64,000 bases of DNA. It comes from Solibacillus daqui (GTDB taxonomy: Bacteria > Bacillota > Bacilli > Bacillales_A > Planococcaceae). The position numbers and the translations under genes were made by a program. Below, piece by piece: positions 1-8,549 of this stretch. Positions within the stretch are counted from its first letter, which is position 1. The number at the start of each line of letters is the position of its first letter. The notes below the pieces were generated by a model. That model made no database searches, was not told where the DNA came from, and saw nothing but the letters and a program-made list of their open reading frames with translations. The stretch is from NCBI RefSeq assembly GCF_028747805.1, contig NZ_CP114887.1:3869001-3933000 (forward strand), read 5' to 3'.

Positions 1-2
1 TG

Positions 3-551
3 ATGATAATGAATTTTCCTGTTTTAGAAACTGAACGACTTATTTTACGTCAATTAAAAATTGAAGATGCACAGGCTATGTACATTTACGCCTCAAACGA
101 CGACGTAACCAAATACGTATTATGGGATTCACACACATCTCCAGAGCAAACAAAACAATTTTTACAATTTATGATTGATAAATACGAACAGGATAACTAT
201 GCGTGGGCGGTTACTTTAAAGGATTCGGATGAATTTATCGGTACGATTGATTATGTGATGTTCAATAAAGAGGAACGCATAGGCGAAATCGGTTATGCCG
301 TATCACATCTATACTGGGGCAAGGGCTATATGAGTGAAGCTGCGCAAGCAATTATTCATTATGGCTTTGCCGAGCTTAATTTAGAGCGTATTCAAGCACG
401 ATGCTTCGCGGAAAACATTGGCTCCGAGCGAGTTATGCAAAAGATAGGCATGGTATATGAAGGAACGATGCGCAAAGCGAAATTTTCTAAAGGTACTTAC
501 CACGATTTAAAAATGTATTCGATTTTACGTGAAGAAGCGAATTTATCGTAA
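3..551 (+). CDS. GNAT family N-acetyltransferase (RimJ/RimL type)
   Basis: The 182-residue product matches the ribosomal-protein-acetylating RimJ/RimL subgroup of GNAT enzymes, which transfer acetyl from acetyl-CoA to an amino group. It opens with the typical LETERLILR strand and has the acetyl-CoA-binding segment around GYAVSHLYWGKGYMSEA, followed by NIGSERVMQKIGM, the usual C-terminal NxxSxxVxxKxGF-like motif. The start lies at the window edge and could be the ATG at 3 or at 9; an upstream extension cannot be excluded. The stop is 12 nt before the Nudix gene, so the two are probably cotranscribed. Substrate unknown. Confidence 0.85.
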   Translation: MIMNFPVLETERLILRQLKIEDAQAMYIYASNDDVTKYVLWDSHTSPEQTKQFLQFMIDKYEQDNYAWAVTLKDSDEFIGTIDYVMFNKEERIGEIGYAVSHLYWGKGYMSEAAQAIIHYGFAELNLERIQARCFAENIGSERVMQKIGMVYEGTMRKAKFSKGTYHDLKMYSILREEANLS

Positions 552-563
552 GGAGCAAAACGA

Positions 564-1010
564 ATGAGGCAAGATTTAACGATTCCTTTAGAAGAAGGAA
601 AACTCAATATACGTGTGGCCGTTTGGATTGAACAGGAAGAAAGCCTCCTCATAAGCGAATTCCCAAACGGTCTTCTTTCGCTACCTGGTGGACGCGTAAA
701 ATTTGGTGAAGCAAGTAATGATGCGGCAATTCGTGAGCTTTATGAAGAAACTGGTGAGCAGCTAAAAGACATAAGATTATTTGCAATCATTGAAAATTTC
801 TTCACACTAGGACAAGCCCACCACGAAATTTTATATGTCTATCGTGGCACGATTCCCTTTAAAGAAACGTATGCAGGGATCGATTATGACGACCAAAAGC
901 TGTACTGGCTATCGAAATCAGAAATTCACAAATTAAAACCCCAAGCGTTCGCTCAGCTTATACATAAAGCAGATGAATTTGGTGTTGTGCATATTGTACA
1001 CCGTGATTAA
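564..1010 (+). CDS. Nudix hydrolase
   Basis: This is a 148-residue Nudix-fold hydrolase, an enzyme class that cleaves nucleoside diphosphates linked to another moiety. The Nudix box is visible at about residues 42-64: GG followed by x5-E, then REL.EETGE, matching GX5EX7REUXEEXGU. An AAGGAG ribosome site lies just before the ATG and overlaps the end of the upstream acetyltransferase, so the two probably form an operon. A hairpin terminator follows. The substrate cannot be read from the sequence. Confidence 0.88.
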   Translation: MRQDLTIPLEEGKLNIRVAVWIEQEESLLISEFPNGLLSLPGGRVKFGEASNDAAIRELYEETGEQLKDIRLFAIIENFFTLGQAHHEILYVYRGTIPFKETYAGIDYDDQKLYWLSKSEIHKLKPQAFAQLIHKADEFGVVHIVHRD

Positions 1011-1017
1011 AAATTTC

Positions 1018-1056
1018 GAGAGGCATTGCGTGCTAGTACGTGATACCTCTCTTTGT
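1018..1056 (+). terminator. Rho-independent terminator
   Basis: GAGAGGCAT (1018-1026) pairs with ATACCTCTC (1043-1051) and a T-rich tail follows. It closes the acetyltransferase-Nudix pair. Confidence 0.65.
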
Positions 1057-1076
1057 TTTAGAAAGGGATGAGCATA

Positions 1077-1685
1077 ATGAACCGGCACATACTCGCCATT
1101 TCAGGAGACGGATTTTCTGAACAACAAAATGCAGCCATCGATCAATATTTGATTCAGCTTACACAGAAAAACGCTCCTGTTAAAATAGCGTTCATCGCCA
1201 CAGCGAGCAATGATAATCCGCATTATATTGAAAAATTTCACACTTCATTTCAACTGCATGAGACAACACATATTACACAGCAAGATTTTCATAGGCAGGA
1301 CATTCAGCACATCATCAATGCACAAGATATTCTTTATGTAGGCGGTGGTAACACAAAATATATGCTGGATTGCTGGAATGCAGCTGAATTTGATGGCGTG
1401 TTAAAAAATGCTTATGCAGAAGGTATCATTTTAGCAGGCGTCAGTGCTGGTGCCATGTGCTGGTTTGAGACTTGCTATAGTGAGGTCGATGGTCGTTTTA
1501 TACAATTTGAAGGCTTAGGGCTATTAAAAGGTACCTTTTGTCCGCATTATCAGGAATCAGAACGTCAGCAACTATTTGATACATGGGCAAGTACACATAG
1601 TATTGTCCCTAGCTACACATTAACTGACAATGAAAATTTGCACTTTAAAAACGAACAACGCGTGATGAAGTTAACTAGTTATTAA
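1077..1685 (+). CDS. Peptidase S51-family (dipeptidase E-like) protein
   Basis: The roughly 202-residue protein resembles peptidase family S51 (aspartyl dipeptidase PepE and cyanophycinase relatives), which use a Ser nucleophile in a class-I-amidotransferase-like fold. The nucleophile elbow is seen as GVSAGAMCW, preceded by a glycine-rich YVGGGNTKYML strand. I choose the ATG at 1077 rather than 1068, because the GAAAGGG site at 1061-1067 abuts 1068 but sits about 9 nt before 1077. The true substrate is unknown. A terminator shared with the converging TPR gene follows. Confidence 0.8.
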   Translation: MNRHILAISGDGFSEQQNAAIDQYLIQLTQKNAPVKIAFIATASNDNPHYIEKFHTSFQLHETTHITQQDFHRQDIQHIINAQDILYVGGGNTKYMLDCWNAAEFDGVLKNAYAEGIILAGVSAGAMCWFETCYSEVDGRFIQFEGLGLLKGTFCPHYQESERQQLFDTWASTHSIVPSYTLTDNENLHFKNEQRVMKLTSY

Positions 1686-1700
1686 AATTAATCGCAAAGA

Positions 1701-1734
1701 AAGTGTCCTCGAATCACTTCACGGACACTTCCTT
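1701..1734. terminator. Bidirectional terminator
   Basis: AAGTGTCC (1701-1708) and GGACACTT (1723-1730) form a stem between convergent genes, with T-rich sequence after it on the plus strand. Confidence 0.6.
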
Positions 1735-1739
1735 TTCTA

Positions 1740-2231
1740 TTACTTCCACGTTTCATCCAACTTGTCTGAGTAAAATTCAATCGCTCGCTTATACATTAAA
1801 ATCGAATGATCAGATGTTGTGTTTGTTAAACATTTTAACAGCAACTCCATTGCCTCACTATGAGCTTGTAAATTATAGAGCGTCATCGCATAAAACACTT
1901 TTAACGATTCATTTTCTGGAAAAAAGCTTACTGCCTTTTCAAAAACATCCCTTGATTTTTCGTATTCACCAAGCGTTCGATATGTACTTCCCAATCCTAA
2001 ATAAGCACCCTGTAAATCTTCTTTGTGTAACTTCCCTTGAATGGCAACTTCATAATATGGTACTGCCTGCGCTTCTTCACCCAGGCAATCAAAGCTCCAT
2101 GCACATTGATAGTTTATATAAGCATCTGCTGGGCTCTCTTTTGCTAATGCTACAAGTAATTCATTGGATTCCTTCAATTTGTTTTCATTTCGATATCGTA
2201 AAGCTTGTTTTAACGTTTCCTGTTCCGACAT
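1740..2231 (-). CDS. Tetratricopeptide-repeat protein
   Basis: This is a 163-residue soluble protein built from helical TPR-like repeats. Recognisable repeat cores include YRTLGEYEKSRDVFEKAVSF and an upstream repeat with DCLGEEAQAVPYYEVAI. It resembles small TPR proteins of Bacillales that act as protein-interaction modules, and no catalytic motif is present. It has a good TAGGAG ribosome site and starts 10 nt after the stop of the upstream acetyltransferase gene, so it is probably the second gene of a two-gene unit. Its partner is unknown. Confidence 0.82.
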   Translation of the reverse strand: MSEQETLKQALRYRNENKLKESNELLVALAKESPADAYINYQCAWSFDCLGEEAQAVPYYEVAIQGKLHKEDLQGAYLGLGSTYRTLGEYEKSRDVFEKAVSFFPENESLKVFYAMTLYNLQAHSEAMELLLKCLTNTTSDHSILMYKRAIEFYSDKLDETWK

Positions 2232-2241
2232 ATAAACACTC

Positions 2242-2745
2242 CTAATTAAAAATCATTTCATATTGAATAAGTGCACTATCCATTTCTAAATAACGTTCAG
2301 TTCCAATTCTACTTACCTCTTGAAACCCGAGCTTTTGTAGCATCCTTCTTGAACGGATATTTGCTTCATGTGTTTCAGCAGTAAATCTTGTAATCCCTAG
2401 CTCGATTGAGGCAAACTCAAAAAGGCTTAGCGCCGCTTGTGAACCAAATCCTTTTCCCCACGCATTACGATCGCCAATTGCAATACCAAACTCTGTTGTA
2501 TTCCCTTCTATACAAGCTAAATCAACATATCCAATTAACCTATCACTTGTCTCAATCCCCAATCGCAAAAAATCCTTCGCCTTATTCATTACACAATGTT
2601 TCCACCATTGACGTAGCTCCTTTTCCTGTCGATTTATTTCCCATCCATTTGCCAAACAAAAAATATGGTCCTTGCTCCACGTCAAAACTACTGTATAATC
2701 GTCTAGTGAAATTGACCGAAGCTTTACTAATTGTTTATTACTCAT
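2242..2745 (-). CDS. GNAT family N-acetyltransferase
   Basis: This 167-residue GNAT protein carries the acetyl-CoA loop region GIAIGDRNAWGKGFGSQA and the C-terminal HEANIRSRRMLQKLGF motif common to RimJ/RimL-like enzymes. An in-frame ATG exists at 2766, but the sequence it would translate (MIKGGG) is itself the AAAGGGGGAGG ribosome site. The start is therefore placed at 2745. It is followed after 10 nt by the TPR gene. Substrate unknown. Confidence 0.85.
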   Translation of the reverse strand: MSNKQLVKLRSISLDDYTVVLTWSKDHIFCLANGWEINRQEKELRQWWKHCVMNKAKDFLRLGIETSDRLIGYVDLACIEGNTTEFGIAIGDRNAWGKGFGSQAALSLFEFASIELGITRFTAETHEANIRSRRMLQKLGFQEVSRIGTERYLEMDSALIQYEMIFN

Positions 2746-2875
2746 AATTCCTCCCCCTTTTATCAAACCGTTTTTATTGCAGAATTTCTTTTCTAAAAAA
2801 TAATGAGAATGAATTTACACTTGCTTCGTTGTACTAGATGAAAAAGCTTTTTCAATACAATAAGGAGCCTAACCT

Positions 2876-3441
2876 ATGAAAAGTTCACCAACTAATTTTA
2901 TCGATCGATTGAAAAAACAAAAGGAAGATGCCCTTGATTATATTATCGATAGTTACATGCCACTTGTTAAAGCAATTGCATACAAAATTTTACACACACA
3001 ATCCAAATACGATGTAGATGAATGTGTGAATGATGTGTTTTTAAGTGTTTGGCAAAATGCCGCGCAATTTCAAGGAGACAGCACAGACTTTAAAAAATGG
3101 ATTGGCATGATTACGAAATATAAAGCAATCGACCGCTACCGACAATACGAAAAGCGCGTAGCTCGTGAGCAATCTGAAGAGCAGCCATTCGCACAGCAGC
3201 AAACAAGCTACACTACCGAACAACAAATACTTGAACGCGAACAAAAAAATGAACTGCTCTTTGCCATTAGTAAATTAGCTGAGCTCGACCGACATATTTT
3301 TATGATGAATTCTATTTAGAGCTAACAAATAGCGAAATTGCCGATACGCTTGGACTAACAAAAGCCGCTGTCGATAACCGTTTATATCGCGGCAAAAAAG
3401 AACTCGCACAACATGTCAACTTAAAGGAGCGTTTTATATGA
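2876..3441 (+). pseudogene. ECF RNA polymerase sigma factor, frameshifted
   Basis: This is an extracytoplasmic-function sigma-70 gene. Region 2 is readable near the N-terminus (DECVNDVFLSVWQNAAQF, then RYRQYEKRVAREQ). The first frame stops at 3317-3319 after HIFMMNSI. One extra T in the five-T run at 3297-3301 would give HIFYDEFYLELTNSEIADTLGL and continue through region 4 (NRLYRGKKEL) to a TGA at 3439-3441. That TGA overlaps the ATG of the anti-sigma gene (ATGA), as expected for an intact coupled pair. Either the gene is a recent pseudogene, the base is a homopolymer read error, or frameshifting occurs. The second half is fully conserved, which favours a very recent lesion or an error. Confidence 0.85.
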
Positions 3442-4466
3442 GCATGAAAGAATGGATGGAACTCGACATCGATAACCTCGAATTAGAACAAGTAACGGAG
3501 ATTGAAAAACAACGCGTCAAACAGCACGTCTTCAAAAAACGTAAAAAAGCGCCCATTTGGAAATCGCTTAGCGTTGCAGCCGTACTACTCATTAGTGCTA
3601 CTACTGTGACAACTTTCGCTTTTCCATCCTTAGCCTCTCAAATTCCATTTATGAATAATGTCATCAGCTATTTTGATGATGATTACGGGCAATATACAAA
3701 CTTTGAATCATTCTCGGATGATTTAGGACTTGTTGATTCAGATAACGGTGTTTCAATTTTAATCGATCACGCTGTATATGACGGCACAAATATTATCGTT
3801 TCTTATGCCCTCAAAACAGAATCAAGTTTAGGAAAATCACTTTCCGTAAGCGGTGGAAATTGGTTCGATGTCAAAGGTGCTAATGGAATGAGTGGTAGTG
3901 ACAAAATTATCCAAGTAGATAACAATCACTATATCGGTGTAGCTGAACTCACACCCTTTTTTAAAGATAGTGAACATCCTGAAACAATCGAAGTAACATG
4001 GGAGCCAAAAGCCTTTTACAATCACGAAACTACTATGGAAGTAAAGGGTGATTGGTCATTTAACTTCTCACTAAGCCGTTTAGAGGGGACCGTACTTGCA
4101 GTCAATAAAACGGTAGAAAGTAGTGGCGTAAACCTAGCTTTAAATTCCATCGAATTCACAGACGTTTCAACGGTTTTATCCTATAAACAATTCGCAAACG
4201 ATGAGCTCATGAAATCTTGGCTATCTGTAACACCTGTATTTACGGTGAAAGACAATTTAGGAAACATTTACGTAGATGGGACAAGCGGCGGTGGACAAAC
4301 TTCCGACGACTTTAAAACCTTTACTGGTACAACTTCATTTGGCGCCATTAAAGATGGTGCAACAAAGCTGTTCATTGAGCCAACAGCGATTGCTAGCTTA
4401 GAGAACGGGCGAGGACATGAAGAAATTCCGCTTAGTGTTATTGTTATAGAATTAACAAGCAAATAA
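3438..4466 (+). CDS. Membrane anti-sigma factor, DUF4179-like
   Basis: This is a 342-residue predicted anti-sigma protein. Residues 1-45 form a charged cytoplasmic sigma-binding segment, and one membrane helix lies around 46-65 (SVAAVLLISATTVTTFAF). The rest is an extracellular beta-rich region resembling DUF4179/DUF5643 proteins that accompany ECF sigma factors in Bacillota. Its ATG overlaps the stop of the sigma frame, indicating translational coupling. The protein itself is intact although its sigma partner is frameshifted. The sensed signal is unknown. Confidence 0.78.
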   Translation: MSMKEWMELDIDNLELEQVTEIEKQRVKQHVFKKRKKAPIWKSLSVAAVLLISATTVTTFAFPSLASQIPFMNNVISYFDDDYGQYTNFESFSDDLGLVDSDNGVSILIDHAVYDGTNIIVSYALKTESSLGKSLSVSGGNWFDVKGANGMSGSDKIIQVDNNHYIGVAELTPFFKDSEHPETIEVTWEPKAFYNHETTMEVKGDWSFNFSLSRLEGTVLAVNKTVESSGVNLALNSIEFTDVSTVLSYKQFANDELMKSWLSVTPVFTVKDNLGNIYVDGTSGGGQTSDDFKTFTGTTSFGAIKDGATKLFIEPTAIASLENGRGHEEIPLSVIVIELTSK

Positions 4467-4480
4467 ATTTATTAAGTTAA

Positions 4481-4514
4481 AACAGCGTCAAGTAACTTGT
4501 GACGCTGTTTTTTA
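4481..4514 (+). terminator. Rho-independent terminator
   Basis: AACAGCGTCA (4481-4490) pairs with TGACGCTGTT (4500-4509), followed by TTTTT. It ends the sigma/anti-sigma unit. Confidence 0.8.
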
Positions 4515-4612
4515 AATAATCAAAAAATTACTATATAAATTACCCTTTCAATTCTTTAAAATTAAAAGAAACGTTTGTTCTCAAATCCACAAAAAACGGG
4601 AGGCAATAATTT

Positions 4613-4975
4613 ATGAATCAAGTTTGTGTCATTACTATTTATGTTCCAAATTTAAACGAAGCAATTAATTTTTACACTAATAGCTTAGGCTTTGAAGTAA
4701 ATAAACAGTATAGCCCTAAAATTGTTTCACTTGTTCATAAAGGAATCCCATTCATTCTAGAAGAAAATGATCAATTAATCGAAAACACAGCAAGTACATC
4801 ACGCGTTGTTTTAGCACTAAAAACAGAAAATATCGTGCAAAAAGCTAAACTTTTAAAAGAAAAATCAGTTGAATTTTTAGTAGCAGAACCAACTGCTTGC
4901 CCGCCCGGAAAGTTTATTAGCTTTAAAGATCCATTTGGAAATATTATAGAATATCTACAATTTGATGATCAATAA
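4613..4975 (+). CDS. VOC (glyoxalase/bleomycin-resistance) family protein
   Basis: This 120-residue single-domain protein has the vicinal-oxygen-chelate fold pattern. It shows paired beta-alpha-beta halves, with LNEAINFYTNSLGF in the first and SFKDPFGNIIEYLQ in the second, the latter being a classic VOC C-terminal signature ending in the metal-ligand glutamate. The ribosome site is GGGAGG, 11 nt upstream. VOC proteins span glyoxalases, thiol transferases and antibiotic-binding proteins, so no specific reaction is assigned. It appears to be a single-gene unit. Confidence 0.8.
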   Translation: MNQVCVITIYVPNLNEAINFYTNSLGFEVNKQYSPKIVSLVHKGIPFILEENDQLIENTASTSRVVLALKTENIVQKAKLLKEKSVEFLVAEPTACPPGKFISFKDPFGNIIEYLQFDDQ

Positions 4976-5112
4976 TAGCTGATTTTCTACGTTATTCGCA
5001 TAACATGAGCGTAGAATTTTTAATGCCTACACACAAATTTCCAATACAAGGATTTCACTCAAACTTTCTTGAAATAGTATTAATCACATCCATATCGAGA
5101 GGAGTTTTTTTC

Positions 5113-5574
5113 TTGAGCACCATTGAACAGCGCCTACATGAACTAGGCTTACAGCTACCTGAAGCAACACCCCCACTTTACAACTATGTACCCGTAACAA
5201 TTCATCAACATATTGCTTATATTAGTGGACAAGTCCCTCGCATCGATGGACACATTCCGTTTCCCGGTAAAGTTGGTCGAGACGTTACAATCGAGCAGGC
5301 AAGTGAACTCGCTGAATACTGTGTATTAAAAGGCCTTAGCTGCTTAAAGGCACAGATTGGTTCACTCGATCAGGTCGAACATATCCTTAAAGTAACAGGC
5401 TATGTTCAGGTAGCACCTGACTTTTACGAGCCATCAAAAGTGCTTGACGCGGCTTCTGCGCTACTCGAGAAAATCTTTGGTGAAAAAGGCCGCCATGCGC
5501 GTACTGCTATTGGCGTTGCAACCCTTCCTAGCAACGCACCAGTTGAAATCGATTTTATAATCGCCATTAAATAA
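5113..5574 (+). CDS. RidA (YjgF/UK114) family protein
   Basis: The protein is about 153 residues and belongs to the RidA superfamily. RidA enzymes hydrolyse reactive enamines and imines, such as 2-aminoacrylate released by PLP dehydratases. The C-terminal signature HARTAIGVATLPSNAPVEID contains the arginine used by deaminating RidA members. I choose the TTG at 5113 because GAGAGGAG ends 8 nt before it; an ORF start at 5005 would add 36 residues with no ribosome site. The stop is 13 nt before a PLP dehydratase gene, which fits imine-detoxifying partnership. Confidence 0.85.
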   Translation: MSTIEQRLHELGLQLPEATPPLYNYVPVTIHQHIAYISGQVPRIDGHIPFPGKVGRDVTIEQASELAEYCVLKGLSCLKAQIGSLDQVEHILKVTGYVQVAPDFYEPSKVLDAASALLEKIFGEKGRHARTAIGVATLPSNAPVEIDFIIAIK

Positions 5575-5587
5575 AGGAGTGAAATAA

Positions 5588-6565
5588 TTGATTACACTAA
5601 AAGATATTCAAGATGCTAGACAGCGTATTCAAAGTATCGTCTATGAGACACCGATTCTTCAATCGGAACAGCTATCGAAGTTATGCGGAAATCAACTTTT
5701 TTTAAAGGCAGAACACCTACAAAAAACAGGCTCATTTAAAATACGCGGGGCTAGCAATATGGTCATTCATGCAGTCGAGAATGGTGCACAGCATGTGACA
5801 ACGGCATCTTCAGGCAATCACGGACAAGCCGTAGCTTACGTGGCAAATAAATACGGCGTCCCATCAACAATTGTTGTGCCTGAAAATGCCAGCCAGTGCA
5901 AAATTAACGCCATCATCGGCTATAATGGGCAAGTTGAAAAGTGCGGGACTACATCTATTGAACGTCTACCTAGAGCAATGCAAATTGCCAACGAGCAAAA
6001 CGGCATTTATATTCCCCCTTACGACGACCCGCTTATTATGGCGGGACAAGGAACAGTAGGGCTTGAAATTTTACAACAGCTTCATAACATCGACGCCATT
6101 GTTGTGCCAATTGGTGGTGGCGGCTTAATTTCAGGTATTTTAACTGCCATAAAAGAAACGAATCCTGCTATTCAAATAATTGGGGTAGAGCCCGCGCTTG
6201 CCAATGACACATACCTATCACTACAAAACAAAAAAATCACTGCGATTTCTGCAACGAACACGATTGCAGATGGATTACGTACAAACCAACCTGGTGATTT
6301 AACATTCCCAGTGCTAACGAAATACTTAGATGATCTTGTTCTCGTAAGTGAAGACGAAATTCGCATGGCCTTTAGCTTTGTACTCGAGCGCACAAAGCAA
6401 CTGATTGAGCCTTCAAGCGCAACAACTGTCGCAGCCGTTCTCTATAATAAGCTCAACATGCAAGGGAAAAATATCGTCACACTTATATCTGGTGGCAATG
6501 TTGACCTTGAAAATGTGCAAGGATTGATTGTAGATACAGCAAAGTTTTCTCAGGTAAACTGCTAG
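5588..6565 (+). CDS. Threonine/serine dehydratase (PLP)
   Basis: This is a 325-residue fold-type II PLP enzyme of the threonine ammonia-lyase family. The PLP lysine is Lys51 in KTGSFKIRGA, the phosphate loop is the GGGGLISG stretch, and SSGNHGQA matches the substrate-binding loop. It lacks the C-terminal ACT domain of biosynthetic IlvA, so it resembles catabolic or serine-racemase-like short forms. It starts with TTG, 8 nt after GGAG. It directly follows the RidA gene, which would handle the enamine it releases. Whether Ser or Thr is preferred is not visible. Confidence 0.86.
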   Translation: MITLKDIQDARQRIQSIVYETPILQSEQLSKLCGNQLFLKAEHLQKTGSFKIRGASNMVIHAVENGAQHVTTASSGNHGQAVAYVANKYGVPSTIVVPENASQCKINAIIGYNGQVEKCGTTSIERLPRAMQIANEQNGIYIPPYDDPLIMAGQGTVGLEILQQLHNIDAIVVPIGGGGLISGILTAIKETNPAIQIIGVEPALANDTYLSLQNKKITAISATNTIADGLRTNQPGDLTFPVLTKYLDDLVLVSEDEIRMAFSFVLERTKQLIEPSSATTVAAVLYNKLNMQGKNIVTLISGGNVDLENVQGLIVDTAKFSQVNC

Positions 6566-6578
6566 GGGTGGTGACATC

Positions 6579-7208
6579 ATGGGATCTAGAATTATGCATG
6601 CCATTATCGCTTATAAAGTGGCTGATGCTTTACACATTACAAATAAAACAGAATTTATATTAGGTGGCATTGCAGCAGATGCTTCTTCAAATAAAGAAGC
6701 GTCTCATTTTTATACTGGAAAGCATGAGGATTATACACGTAGGATTGATTATGAATCATTCATTAAAAAATATAACGGACATGCTACCAATGACTTTATT
6801 CTTGGCTATTTTGCACATCTTATTGCGGATGAGTATTGGCTTCAAGGTTTCTATCTACCTTGGTTAAAAAATCGTATTGAGACAAACGCCGAAGTACTCC
6901 CGCTATATCATCAGGATTTCCAAGTACTCAATACAAAGCTTATTCATTACTATAATTTAAAAGATGGACTCATCAACCATCTAACAAACGACGCTCAGTT
7001 ACTAAAGCTAGATGAAGTGCAACCAAACGAAGTGATGCATTTTGCTCGGTATGTCATCGAAGACATGAACGATAAAGTCGGTAATCTTCATACCACTCTA
7101 AATGTATTCACATTGGAGCAAATTATCGGCTATATTGAAACGTCCGTTGAAAAGTGCATTTATATGATTCAGCAAAAACAGAGCAACACGCCTAGAGTAA
7201 ATTGCTAA
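6579..7208 (+). CDS. Zinc-dependent phospholipase C-like hydrolase
   Basis: This 209-residue protein resembles the zinc-dependent phospholipase C/hydrolase family. It starts with MGSRIMHAIIAYKVAD, where a near-N-terminal His is typical, and contains LGYFAHLIADEYW, a His...Asp metal-binding helix. No signal peptide is present, so an intracellular hydrolase is more likely than a secreted lipase. The ribosome site GGGGTG lies upstream and the gene starts 13 nt after the dehydratase, suggesting a three-gene operon. Its role with the two metabolic genes is unclear. Confidence 0.65.
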   Translation: MGSRIMHAIIAYKVADALHITNKTEFILGGIAADASSNKEASHFYTGKHEDYTRRIDYESFIKKYNGHATNDFILGYFAHLIADEYWLQGFYLPWLKNRIETNAEVLPLYHQDFQVLNTKLIHYYNLKDGLINHLTNDAQLLKLDEVQPNEVMHFARYVIEDMNDKVGNLHTTLNVFTLEQIIGYIETSVEKCIYMIQQKQSNTPRVNC

Positions 7209-7217
7209 AACCTTATA

Positions 7218-7257
7218 GAGCCACTAACATAAACTTTGCTTAGTGGCTCATTTTTTT
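7218..7257. terminator. Bidirectional terminator
   Basis: GAGCCACTA (7218-7226) pairs with TAGTGGCTC (7241-7249), followed by seven T. It lies between the convergent phospholipase-like and HAD genes. Confidence 0.85.
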
Positions 7258-7307
7258 AGTTGATAGCTAAGTATGAATTATTCAAGGAAATCCACAAAGA
7301 TGCAACA

Positions 7308-7997
7308 TCATTTTGTGTTATTTGGCGCGAAATGTGTTTTTCTAATTTTTTCGAGTACGGGTAATAATTCAAGCAAATCCTCTATAACTGCATCTGCCAA
7401 AACGTCATCCCACTGGTCATCCTTTTTCCATACGCCCTTCATCCCTATGCGCCTTGCAGCCTTCACATCATTTTCAGGATGATCTCCAACAAATACACTT
7501 TCTGAAGGTGTAACCTGTAACTGTCCTACAGCCTTTAAGAAAATGCGCTCATCTGGCTTTTTCATTCCTTCCCATTCAGATACTAAAATTACATCAAAAT
7601 AATGTTCGATTTGTAATGCCTTTATATTGTCCATTTGGAATTGACCATAACCATTTGTAATAATGCCTAATTTGTAGTGCGCTTTCTTTAACGCTTCTAA
7701 CAGTTCTATTAAATTTGGAAATGCTACGCAGCTATATTTAAATTCATGTAAATAGTCTTCTAATAACTGCTCTGACGTTATATTCGTAATCGCAAATTCC
7801 TGTACTAATTGAGCATACACCTTGTCCTTCCAAACATAACCGCGCTGATCCAGTTCGATAAAACGCTCAGTATATTGTTCCTTTGGTATATGCCCAACAT
7901 AATTATGTAAACGTTCATATTGCTTTTCCACAAAAACTTTTACTGATGCATCCCGATTTAATAATGTACCATCTAAATCAAACAGTATCGCCTTCAT
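7308..7997 (-). CDS. HAD-superfamily hydrolase
   Basis: This is a 229-residue haloacid-dehalogenase-like phosphatase. Motif I is FDLDGTLL (Asp7, Asp9), motif II lies in LGIITNGYGQ, motif III is KKPDERIF and motif IV is FVGDHPENDVKAA. The helical C1 cap between motifs I and II is typical of YjjG-like or phosphoglycolate-phosphatase-like members that act on small phosphorylated metabolites. It begins immediately after the stop of the upstream acetyltransferase gene, so the two form an operon. Confidence 0.87.
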   Translation of the reverse strand: MKAILFDLDGTLLNRDASVKVFVEKQYERLHNYVGHIPKEQYTERFIELDQRGYVWKDKVYAQLVQEFAITNITSEQLLEDYLHEFKYSCVAFPNLIELLEALKKAHYKLGIITNGYGQFQMDNIKALQIEHYFDVILVSEWEGMKKPDERIFLKAVGQLQVTPSESVFVGDHPENDVKAARRIGMKGVWKKDDQWDDVLADAVIEDLLELLPVLEKIRKTHFAPNNTK

Positions 7998-8468
7998 CTA
8001 TTTAGCCTCCTTCTCCATCGTCACCGTCTCCATCACAAAACCTAGAGAGCTCGTCGTTACCTCCTCTTTTGAAATGCGAAACCCGAGTTTTTTATACAGC
8101 CTAATATTATTCACTTCCGATTTACGGACCTTACAGCGTACATATGGAATCTGCTCTTGTACTGCCAGCTTTTCAATAAAATTCACGAGCGCACTCGCTA
8201 TGCCCTTCCCTTGAAATTCAGGCAATACTGCCAATCTTGAAAAATAAAAATGATCTTTATAGCGTGTAACTTTTACAACTCCAACAAGCCGCTCATGAAT
8301 CTCTGCGCCCCATATCAACACATTACTTTCAAGCTCTTGTTCAATTGTAGCTGCCGTTTCAGCTAAAGCACTGGACGGCATCAAATCATGTTCATAACGT
8401 TTAAATGCTGCATGAATTACCTTGATAATTTGCTGTTCATCTGTAACATTCTTTATTATCTCAAGCAT
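7998..8468 (-). CDS. GNAT family N-acetyltransferase
   Basis: This is an approximately 156-residue GNAT enzyme with the acetyl-CoA signature RLAVLPEFQGKGIASALV and the terminal NNIRLYKKLGFRI segment. Two in-frame ATGs are close together. The AGGAGG site is 2 nt from the ATG at 8474 and 8 nt from that at 8468, so 8468 is preferred. Its stop abuts the HAD gene start, implying cotranscription. Substrate unknown. Confidence 0.84.
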   Translation of the reverse strand: MLEIIKNVTDEQQIIKVIHAAFKRYEHDLMPSSALAETAATIEQELESNVLIWGAEIHERLVGVVKVTRYKDHFYFSRLAVLPEFQGKGIASALVNFIEKLAVQEQIPYVRCKVRKSEVNNIRLYKKLGFRISKEEVTTSSLGFVMETVTMEKEAK

Positions 8469-8549
8469 TTTCATAACCTCCTATATGAATTCTATATGTA
8501 TAAAAATAACATAATGCTAATTTAAATACAAAATAACCCATTTCAATGA

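Noticed and set aside
1703..2245. 180-codon plus-strand frame across the TPR gene
   Set aside because: It is the antisense shadow of the TPR gene, with no ribosome site or family pattern.
5005..5112. N-terminal extension of the RidA gene
   Set aside because: No ribosome site at 5005, and the TTG at 5113 fits both site and family length.
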